Positions 9,014 through 14,941 of a DNA stretch of 14,941 bases are shown piece by piece. Positions within the stretch are counted from its first letter, which is position 1, and every line of letters begins with the position of its first letter. The DNA comes from Rheinheimera sp. Its GTDB lineage: Bacteria; Pseudomonadota; Gammaproteobacteria; Enterobacterales; Alteromonadaceae. The notes under the pieces were generated by a model. That model saw nothing but the letters and a program-made list of their open reading frames with translations, was not told where the DNA came from and made no database searches. Where the stretch lies: the NCBI RefSeq assembly GCF_020217005.1, contig NZ_JAIWOI010000166.1:1-14941 (forward strand). Reading direction: 5' to 3'. The position numbers were made by a program, and so were the translations under genes.

Positions 9014-9068
9014 GAATTTACTACTACGCTTTAGAAATGCACAATACCAATTAGAAAAGTGTGCTTTT

Positions 9069-10313
9069 ATGGAGCAATTTAGTTTTTACGTTTCTGACGA
9101 TGAAACAGTGGACCTTTCTCTTTCATTACTAAATGAGGACGATGGTGTTTGGTTATCCAAATCAGAAAGCCTTTCGGGTGCAGTAGCTTTTGATCAAAAC
9201 TTCAGGGTATTACCACTGATCTCAGAGTTTCTCTCATACAATTTACGTAACAGGAAAATTAGCAGACAAACTGCCAAAACATACGCAAAAAATTTAACTT
9301 ATTTTTTAACATTTCTAAAAAAACGTCGTGAGTTCAAAAACTCATCGTTAGATGAAGCTTTTCTCTCTGTTTCGAAATTCATGATCGAGGAGTATTTATC
9401 AGAACTCCGAACTACTCAGGATTTGTCGACAGCGACTATCAGAAATCGAGACTCAACTCTCCAAGCCTTTATTCACAATTTTTTGTATCAAGTGCAAGAA
9501 CTAAGAGACGCGTATATCGAAAAAAGTCCTTATTCAGCTGGTTTGATAAGCGGACCAGTCAAGCAAAAGCTCGTGATCTCTTGTTCAATCGACGAATTAG
9601 CTAAACTAATGGAGCAGACACAGTCAGAACGAGAAAGGGTCGTATTACAATTTATTTTTGATTCCGGTATCAGAAGAGCTGAGTTAGAAAATGTTACTAA
9701 GCAAGACTTAATAGATGCAATTGAATTCAACAGCCAGAAACTAATCTCACGCAATACCGATAAACCAGTATCGATGCCATATGCACCTATTTCAATACAA
9801 GGCGTAAAAGGTCGCAATGGTAACAAAAAACAAAGAATGACTCTTGTAAGCAAAGCGACATTGGAGCGTGTTCTCAGGTATCACGCCTCTCCACTGTTCA
9901 AAAAATACGCAAGAAAATATTCCTCCGCGTCTGAAACTCCAGCTTTCTTTAATGGTTTGGGGCTACCTATCACAGCGAAGTGCTTGTCAAAATTATTAGA
10001 GAGACTTTCTCAGCGGGCTGTAAAAAGACAAGTATTATCAAAATCCATATCCCCTCATAAACTTCGACACGGATATGCATATGATTTACTTCAATCACCA
10101 GATTTAGGGCAAACCTATGTTGATAGACTTGCCGTAGTACAAAAATCATTAGGTCATGCATATTTAAGTAGTACAGAAGTTTATACGAAAATCCCCTTAG
10201 AGCTTTATAAAACTCTAACCGACAGCGACGGTGAGTTATTAACAAAAGCTGAAAGAATGGAACGACTGACAGAGAAGACTCAGTTGAAAATATTTGTTAA
10301 GGATACGAAGTGA
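9069..10313 (+). CDS. Tyrosine recombinase, first gene of the element (GmtY/TnpA-like)
   Basis: This 414-residue protein is a complete tyrosine recombinase, likely the main enzyme cutting and joining the element's ends. The N-terminal part (about 45-160) has a SAM-like core-binding domain with the pattern ISRQTAKTYAKNLTYFLTFLKKR. The catalytic domain has all expected residues: Arg202 in DSGIRRAEL, Lys247 in GVKGRNG, His330 and Arg333 in SPHKLRHGYAY, His363 in KSLGHAY, and the nucleophile Tyr372 in STEVYTKIP. It is the only gene in the cluster with the full standard set. The ribosome site is weak. The stop overlaps the next start as GTGA. Size and position fit GmtY of gamma-mobile-trio elements or TnpA of Tn554; the exact family name needs a profile search. 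Confidence 0.9.
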   Translation: MEQFSFYVSDDETVDLSLSLLNEDDGVWLSKSESLSGAVAFDQNFRVLPLISEFLSYNLRNRKISRQTAKTYAKNLTYFLTFLKKRREFKNSSLDEAFLSVSKFMIEEYLSELRTTQDLSTATIRNRDSTLQAFIHNFLYQVQELRDAYIEKSPYSAGLISGPVKQKLVISCSIDELAKLMEQTQSERERVVLQFIFDSGIRRAELENVTKQDLIDAIEFNSQKLISRNTDKPVSMPYAPISIQGVKGRNGNKKQRMTLVSKATLERVLRYHASPLFKKYARKYSSASETPAFFNGLGLPITAKCLSKLLERLSQRAVKRQVLSKSISPHKLRHGYAYDLLQSPDLGQTYVDRLAVVQKSLGHAYLSSTEVYTKIPLELYKTLTDSDGELLTKAERMERLTEKTQLKIFVKDTK

Positions 10314-10795
10314 AGTCTGCACATTTAACAAGTAAAGAACAATGGGCACAGTTACAGTCTCTATCGGTTAGCACTTTTACAGATCTAGTGGCTCCAATCC
10401 CAAGTGAACCACATAAACAGTTAATGCATCTATTCGCATGTCAGCTAAAAACAACTATCAGTCAATCACATCGCGCGGACGTTAAATCTACATTCAAGTA
10501 CGTATCAAAATTCATAAAGAAAAAATTAGGTGATCAACTCATATACCTACCGAGTGTGTTGAACGAGTTTTCATTGGATGAGTTTCACAGTTATTTAAAA
10601 CATTGCATTCTTGAAGACCAGATTCATAACCGTTATGCGAATATATTGCAAAGCACTTATAAAAATGTCTTAAACAAAGCTATTGATCTTAAAACCCCAA
10701 ATTTTTTTCGCTTCTACCTGCCAAGTTCATTTTGCTACTACACAAGGGTGACTGAGAGATATAAACCATATTCTGATAAAGAAAAAAATGTATAA
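10310..10795 (+). CDS. N-terminal half of a second recombinase-like protein (frame interrupted)
   Basis: The GTG at 10310 overlaps the previous stop and has AAGGA seven bases upstream. The 161 residues are helical and basic, with HRADVKSTFKYVSKFIKKKLG and CILEDQIHNRYANILQSTYKNVL, as in the DNA-contacting arm/core-binding half of tyrosine recombinases; no catalytic residues are present. It ends ERYKPYSDKEKNV. A switch to the -1 frame at the A7 run 10782-10788 instead gives ERYKPYSDKEKKCITIAIN and continues without a stop into the catalytic half to 12126. That joined 605-residue product would be similar in size to Tn554 TnpB. So this is most likely half of one gene, either translated by frameshifting or broken by loss of one A. 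Confidence 0.75.
   Translation: MKSAHLTSKEQWAQLQSLSVSTFTDLVAPIPSEPHKQLMHLFACQLKTTISQSHRADVKSTFKYVSKFIKKKLGDQLIYLPSVLNEFSLDEFHSYLKHCILEDQIHNRYANILQSTYKNVLNKAIDLKTPNFFRFYLPSSFCYYTRVTERYKPYSDKEKNV
10781..10790 (+). other. A7 run: site of a -1 frame change joining the two halves
   Basis: GAAAAAAATG holds seven A. In the upstream frame the codons are GAA AAA AAT; slipping back one base on AAA AAA puts the ribosome into the open frame of the 3' half. One extra A would give the same joined protein. No strong hairpin follows within the next bases, so a programmed event is possible but not proved. Confidence 0.55.
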
Positions 10796-10956
10796 CAATT
10801 GCAATAAATCATGACATTAAAAAATACTCTAAGTTTACTGAGCCCTACAAAATAACTGGTTTAGGAAGGCCGTTCTTTGATTCTGAAAATAGACGGCTTT
10901 TAAAAAATGACAACTCACTGACTTTAGACGATGCTCGATGGCTATTTGAAAATAGA

Positions 10957-12126
10957 ATGAATTGTAAACCCGTTAGAAACTCGACTGAATTACAAAACTC
11001 AAGAATAAACCGTGCGTTTTATCAGATTATCAAAAATAACAAAATCTTTTACAAAGATCTCTTTGAGTCTTGGGGCATTCTAACCAGGGTTACAATGGAG
11101 CAATTGTTACCATTCTTTCTGAAGTTACTTCAAGTGACAGGAATGAACGTTGAGTCCATTTATGCGCTTGAAATTGATGATTTAGTTGACCGTCATCCTG
11201 CCACCGGTAAACCTTGCCTTCGTTATTGGAAGGAGCGTTCAGATGGCCAAAAACTATACCACCTCGATATATTCAAAGCCGATCTACAGTGGTTAACTAC
11301 CAGCCAAGGTAATGAAGTTAAAGCCATATTTGAAACAGTTATCAAACTGACTTCATATCTTAGAGAACGCACATCGACCTCGCAGAAAAACAAACTTTGG
11401 ATCTTCGAGTCGGCAGGAGGAGAAATCAAGCATTTACCGAATAGATATATGCTGGCTGGAGCCATAGCTGAATTTTCAAAGCGTCACAATATTTTCGATA
11501 AATCAGATGGTTCAAAACTGATCGAGACCACAAGATTCAGGCCTACATTTGTCAGTGATCTGCTAGTAGAAGGTGTATCAATTAGAGAAATTCAGCTGTT
11601 AATGGGCCACAAAAATATGTATACAACGATGCGGTATTTGGACATTCATGACTTTGGACAAATCGCTAGGGGCAAAATAAAAGAAAAGTTAATAGAAATT
11701 CATATTAACGCACACTCTGCGATATCAAAGGAAAAAGCATTGTCCTATCCTTTAACACCAAGTTCTTCACAACCACTATCTACTCCATTAGCTACATGCA
11801 GAAATATTTTCGATCCCCCTGATACAGTCAAGGCTTTGCCAAGCTATATACCAGGAAAACCGTGCAGCACTTATAACATGTGTCTTAGTTGCCCGAATGT
11901 AATTATTACTGAAACCGACTTACCGAAACTTTTCGCAATGAAAAGAGATTATCTTATTAAAATTCAAAACAGTAGGATTTTGGACACCCCCTTCGGCAGT
12001 GTAATTAAAAGCAATTTAGCCCTATTAAATACGATACTTAATCCTGAGCTCTCCAATTTCAGTGAACACGAACTAGATAATGCTGAGCATCTATCTCTTT
12101 ACGTCGAAACAACAGAATTTATCTAG
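10957..12126 (+). CDS. C-terminal (catalytic-like) half of the second recombinase, apparently lacking key residues
   Basis: The first ATG in this frame is at 10957 but no ribosome site precedes it, and the frame is open back to 10780, just at the A7 run; the upstream codons give HDIKKYSKFTEPYKITGLGRP, which looks like real protein. The part from 10957 is 389 residues. It has the layout of a tyrosine recombinase catalytic domain: the box I region is TGMNVESIYALE, with Asn64 where Arg is usual; box II is TTRFRPTFVSDLLVEG, with Arg195 but Thr192 in place of His; then LLMGHKN with His218 and the tyrosine Tyr227 in TTMRYLD. A Cys group follows (Cys281, 303, 309, 312), possibly a zinc site. It may be a helper subunit rather than a full enzyme. 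The next gene starts 10 bases downstream. Confidence 0.75.
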   Translation: MNCKPVRNSTELQNSRINRAFYQIIKNNKIFYKDLFESWGILTRVTMEQLLPFFLKLLQVTGMNVESIYALEIDDLVDRHPATGKPCLRYWKERSDGQKLYHLDIFKADLQWLTTSQGNEVKAIFETVIKLTSYLRERTSTSQKNKLWIFESAGGEIKHLPNRYMLAGAIAEFSKRHNIFDKSDGSKLIETTRFRPTFVSDLLVEGVSIREIQLLMGHKNMYTTMRYLDIHDFGQIARGKIKEKLIEIHINAHSAISKEKALSYPLTPSSSQPLSTPLATCRNIFDPPDTVKALPSYIPGKPCSTYNMCLSCPNVIITETDLPKLFAMKRDYLIKIQNSRILDTPFGSVIKSNLALLNTILNPELSNFSEHELDNAEHLSLYVETTEFI

Positions 12127-12136
12127 AGGTTAGAAC

Positions 12137-14197
12137 ATGGAGCGAGATAATAGGCACTACGATATTCTGAATACACTTGCTGATTTGCCGAAATACAGGT
12201 TTTCTCTTGTTAATATTCAAAGGACTGAAAGATCTGGCGACTCGTTTGATTACAAATCATATTTAGCAGAATTGCTCAGCCTTCCCGTTTCGTCTTCATC
12301 TAAATTTTCTGACACTGAATGGGATTTTAATGCAGAGAATCCAAATGTTTCGCCAAACATTAGGGGGAGTAAGCTTGCTATAAACTTCAAAAAATTTAAA
12401 AGTGTTCCTCAACATATAATTATAGAGATCAAATGCTTACTGCTTAGCGTCTTATTAACGCCGGAAATATTTATTAATAACAGAAGGAAGGCCAGAAAAG
12501 TATCATCGAAAAACCTCTGCACCAATACTCTACTTGCACATATGAAAGCAGGCTTAAGATTTTTGAACACACTTTTTTCTATGCTTAATAGAAAATTCGG
12601 CGAAGATCATGTAGCAATTGCATTTTTATCTTTGACTGAAATTACTGCTGATGACTACAGAGTAGCCGCAAGTAAACATAGCTTCACTTACAATGATGAT
12701 TTAAAACAATTTTTTTCTTACATTCAGAACCCCTATACATCTAAACACATTTTGGGTAAATCAATCCCAGCGTTCGACCCAGAGCAATTTCAGTGGGAGA
12801 ACAACTATAAAAAACAAGTAACAAACCAAGTGATGCCAAATTGGGCATTTGACAAATTAGTCCGGACAGCATCTTTACTCGTTCATGACTTTTTAAAAAT
12901 GATGGAAGAGGAAGTAGCGGACGATTGCGTTAAAAAATATGCGTTACAACATAAAGCGTACTTTTGCAGGGATTTAGGAATTACTAAAAATACCTTTAGT
13001 ATTTACAGGGCTTATCGTCTTTTAAACTCGGGTTACTCTGAGCATTTTGTAGATAAAAACTACGGCATTCCGAGTGAACTACGGAACTCAAGGAGCAATT
13101 TCAGCCTAAAGGACATGACAGCATTCCTTTGTGGAGGACAGAACAAGCAATTTTACTTCGCCAGGGTCTATGAGCACCTATCACTTGTTGCCAACGCAGC
13201 AAAGTATTTAATAGGACAGTACACGGGCATGCGCCCTTCTGAGCTGTCCGTGATAGACCAAAACACATGCTTAGTTGACGAGCATGGAATGACACTTTTG
13301 CGTTCGCATGTTTTCAAAGGCAAAGATGGTTTGGTTAAAGGTCTTTTCGACGATAAATGGGTTGTCATTCCGATCATAGAGGACGCACTTAAAGCTATCA
13401 GAATTCTCAGTTCGATAAACCAAAGAAGTCTTGTTTTCAGCTCAGTACAAACAAAGAAAAACGGACAATCTGAAATTCCAATGACATCTGTGATGATACG
13501 TCACCAAATCCGGAAGTTTATTAAATATGTTTCTCCTGGTGACGACCTTGGATTCAGCAACTACATGATGCGCCATACATTAGCGTATCAGTTATATAGA
13601 GTAGAAGCAGGCTTACCATTAATCTCATTTCAGCTAAAACATCTGGTAAATACCGTCGACAAATTTTTATCTCGAGGAGCTACTAGTGATGTCACAATGG
13701 GCTACGGTGGCATTGCAGATAGTTTAGTTGAAAGCCAAACCGCTCAGAAATTGAGAAAACAATCAGAAATTGAAGTTATTAAGGCGACATCAGACCCTGA
13801 TGGTAATTATTTAGGTGGCAAAGCCAGAGAGCACAAAGAACGGCTACAAATAGCTTTCAGGGGCTATATGGCAAGTGGTTATACAAAAGATGAAATTTTT
13901 GAAGCTATGGCAGAGCAAGGTTTAGGCGTTATTAATGTAGGATTAGGTTATTGTTATGGCTCGGATTCTACAAACAGTGAACTGCCATGCATTGGTTCCT
14001 TGCGATGCAATCCTATACGTTGTTCAAATGCTATTGTCAGTGAAGCGAACGCTCCATATTGGCGAGAAATATATACAACCAACCAGGCAAACCTCAAAAA
14101 TCCGATTCACCAGGATAACCTAGACCAAATTAAAGAAGTTATTAACGAGGCAAAACAGGTGCTTGAACTACTTGGGTATGATGTTGATGAACAATAA
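12137..14197 (+). CDS. Large tyrosine-recombinase-like protein (GmtZ-like)
   Basis: The 686-residue protein starts at an ATG with AGAGG upstream. The N-terminal 330 residues are not recognised but are helical and basic in places (NNRRKARKVSSK). The catalytic-like domain covers about 340-530: Arg366 in GQYTGMRPSEL, a lysine in HVFKGKDG (394 or 396), Arg479 in NYMMRHTLAYQL (with Tyr476 where His is common), His502 in QLKHLV, and Tyr523 in VTMGYGG as the probable nucleophile. The C-terminus has four spaced cysteines (606, 618, 624, 629), like the split partner upstream, suggesting a zinc-binding module. Size and place fit the integrase GmtZ of gamma-mobile-trio elements, as I recall that family. 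The small gene that follows overlaps its end. Confidence 0.8.
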   Translation: MERDNRHYDILNTLADLPKYRFSLVNIQRTERSGDSFDYKSYLAELLSLPVSSSSKFSDTEWDFNAENPNVSPNIRGSKLAINFKKFKSVPQHIIIEIKCLLLSVLLTPEIFINNRRKARKVSSKNLCTNTLLAHMKAGLRFLNTLFSMLNRKFGEDHVAIAFLSLTEITADDYRVAASKHSFTYNDDLKQFFSYIQNPYTSKHILGKSIPAFDPEQFQWENNYKKQVTNQVMPNWAFDKLVRTASLLVHDFLKMMEEEVADDCVKKYALQHKAYFCRDLGITKNTFSIYRAYRLLNSGYSEHFVDKNYGIPSELRNSRSNFSLKDMTAFLCGGQNKQFYFARVYEHLSLVANAAKYLIGQYTGMRPSELSVIDQNTCLVDEHGMTLLRSHVFKGKDGLVKGLFDDKWVVIPIIEDALKAIRILSSINQRSLVFSSVQTKKNGQSEIPMTSVMIRHQIRKFIKYVSPGDDLGFSNYMMRHTLAYQLYRVEAGLPLISFQLKHLVNTVDKFLSRGATSDVTMGYGGIADSLVESQTAQKLRKQSEIEVIKATSDPDGNYLGGKAREHKERLQIAFRGYMASGYTKDEIFEAMAEQGLGVINVGLGYCYGSDSTNSELPCIGSLRCNPIRCSNAIVSEANAPYWREIYTTNQANLKNPIHQDNLDQIKEVINEAKQVLELLGYDVDEQ

Positions 14198-14654
14198 CTT
14201 CGATGACAAAAATCAACGAGATTTCGACCTAAACACAGAACGTTTGGTCCAAGCGATTGATAAAGTTCGAGCGAGCAATTCGTTGCCGCCAACCATCAGT
14301 CAATTGTCAAAACTAACGGGAATGCATAGGAATGCTATTAGTAAAAGAGTGTGGCCTAGTCAAAAGCTTAAGGAGATAAAAAAGGAACGAATTCGAAAAG
14401 CTGAAACTAGTCCCCAACCGGCAAAGCGACTAGATCCTGTAAAGGTTCTGGAAGATAAACTTGAAAATGCTAAACGTGAGCTTGTTTACTGGTTCAATAA
14501 AAACCTAGATAACGAAAAACAGATTAAGCAGCTCGAGGAAAACCTACATAGAATGACGGATGCACGTAGTTACTATGAAAATATGCTCAAACAGGAGCGG
14601 ATAAAAACGAGTGAATTAACAACCCAAATTAGTATTTTAAAAGAGCTGCTCTAG
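14178..14654 (+). CDS. Small HTH and coiled-coil protein of the recombinase operon (GmtX/TnpC-like)
   Basis: The protein is about 158 residues from the ATG at 14178; ATG codons at 14181 and 14187 are alternatives, the last having GGGT at better spacing, and a TTG at 14163 is less likely. All overlap the end of the 686-residue gene, so translation is coupled. An N-terminal helix-turn-helix (about residues 20-60) reads LPPTISQLSKLTGMHRNAISKR, followed by a basic stretch and, from about residue 85 to the end, a long charged coiled coil (VLEDKLENAKREL, NEKQIKQLEENLHRM). Tn554 TnpC and the GmtX proteins are small partners in the same operon position; a role in DNA binding and in holding the recombinases together or choosing the site is inferred. 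Confidence 0.75.
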   Translation: MMLMNNNFDDKNQRDFDLNTERLVQAIDKVRASNSLPPTISQLSKLTGMHRNAISKRVWPSQKLKEIKKERIRKAETSPQPAKRLDPVKVLEDKLENAKRELVYWFNKNLDNEKQIKQLEENLHRMTDARSYYENMLKQERIKTSELTTQISILKELL

Positions 14655-14941
14655 ACATAGACGCAGGAATTTGTTCGATTCGGACGAACATTACAAGTTA
14701 TCAGTTTAATTGGACCATATTTACTTCCATTGAAAACTTTTTGTGATACAGCTTGATATAAGCCTACATTCTGTGTAGTACCAGAAGTGGACGAAGAACT
14801 TGGATCTTGCTGAATTGTCGATTTTCACTGAAAGCAGACAATCGGCTTGACGTACTCATAGTCCATTTCGAAGCACTTCAAACAAAATCTGAACCAACAC
14901 AATACTTCTGTGAGACTTCAGAAACATCTAAACTTAAGCAC
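14655..14941. other. Non-coding stretch after the recombinase operon
   Basis: No open frame of useful length is seen on either strand in these 287 bases; the reverse strand is broken by stops, with the longest ATG frame only 13 codons. A 6-bp hairpin, TGTTCG / CGAACA with a 7-base loop (14672-14690), lies 18 bases after the last stop but has no T tail. This is where the cargo of the element would be expected to begin. Confidence 0.5.

Larger units (their letters stand above)
8945..14941 (+). mobile_element. Multi-recombinase integrative element (Tn554 / gamma-mobile-trio-like), left part only
   Basis: The left edge is set by the break in bcp; the right edge is outside the window. The region is visibly richer in A+T than the host genes and has a single plus-strand operon of recombination genes with overlapping or closely spaced reading frames: a tyrosine recombinase, a second (split) recombinase-like gene, a large third recombinase-like gene and a small HTH/coiled-coil gene. 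This order of two or three tyrosine recombinases plus a small coiled-coil partner is known from Tn554 (tnpABC) and, as I recall it, from gamma-mobile-trio elements. No conjugation, phage or transposase DDE genes are seen. Cargo would be expected to the right of 14654. Confidence 0.85.

Noticed and set aside
10310..12126. Two independent genes rather than one split gene
   Set aside because: The 3' half has no ribosome site at its first ATG, and the codons between the A7 run and that ATG read as continuous protein; one interrupted gene fits better, though this is not proved.
9069..14654. Integron integrase or phage integrase module
   Set aside because: No attC-like sites, gene cassettes, excisionase or phage genes are seen, and several recombinases in one operon do not fit either.
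14672..14690. Terminator after the last recombinase gene
   Set aside because: The 6-bp stem has no T run after it, so it is noted only as a hairpin.

Overview
The host part of the window (about 1-8950) looks like a gammaproteobacterial chromosome. PheS/PheT, Hda, BamC, DapA, GcvR and Bcp all read as recognisable gammaproteobacterial types, and dapA-bamC back to back with divergent gcvR-bcp is a common arrangement there. The general look suggests an Alteromonadales/Rheinheimera-like organism, but that genus guess is inference only.

Minus-strand block (7901 down to 1). dapA (lysine/diaminopimelate synthesis) is followed almost without a gap by bamC (outer-membrane lipoprotein of the BAM complex). 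The pair ends in a hairpin plus an intrinsic terminator at 5863-5929. Next come a MarC-family membrane protein, a DUF2066 secreted protein, hda (regulatory inactivation of DnaA; its start overlaps the previous stop in TAATG), and then pheS and pheT (phenylalanyl-tRNA synthetase). pheT runs off the left edge, with 683 codons inside the window.

Plus-strand block (8044-8962). Divergent from dapA across a 142-bp intergenic region are gcvR (two ACT domains) and bcp (peroxiredoxin). A 19-base sequence occurs twice around the dapA/gcvR intergenic region, and a short hairpin overlaps the dapA ribosome-binding site. bcp is cut: it matches the family up to Tyr-Asp-Gly-Ile-His, then reads four foreign residues and stops.

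Mobile element (about 8945 to beyond 14941). From the break in bcp onwards the DNA is more A+T-rich and holds a tightly packed plus-strand operon of recombination genes. These are a complete tyrosine recombinase (414 aa), a second recombinase-like gene split in two by a -1 frame change at an A7 run (161 + 389 aa, or 605 aa if joined), a third large recombinase-like protein (686 aa), and a small HTH/coiled-coil protein (about 158 aa). The layout resembles Tn554 tnpA-tnpB-tnpC and, from memory, the gamma-mobile-trio (GMT; GmtY/GmtZ/GmtX) elements of gammaproteobacteria, which are reported to carry defence and toxin cargo. At the junction lies an inverted repeat GGTAT-N6-ATACC, shaped like a tyrosine-recombinase core site, so the element seems to have integrated by site-specific recombination into the 3' part of bcp. 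The right end, the displaced 3' end of bcp and any cargo lie outside the window. The final 287 bases hold no recognisable gene.
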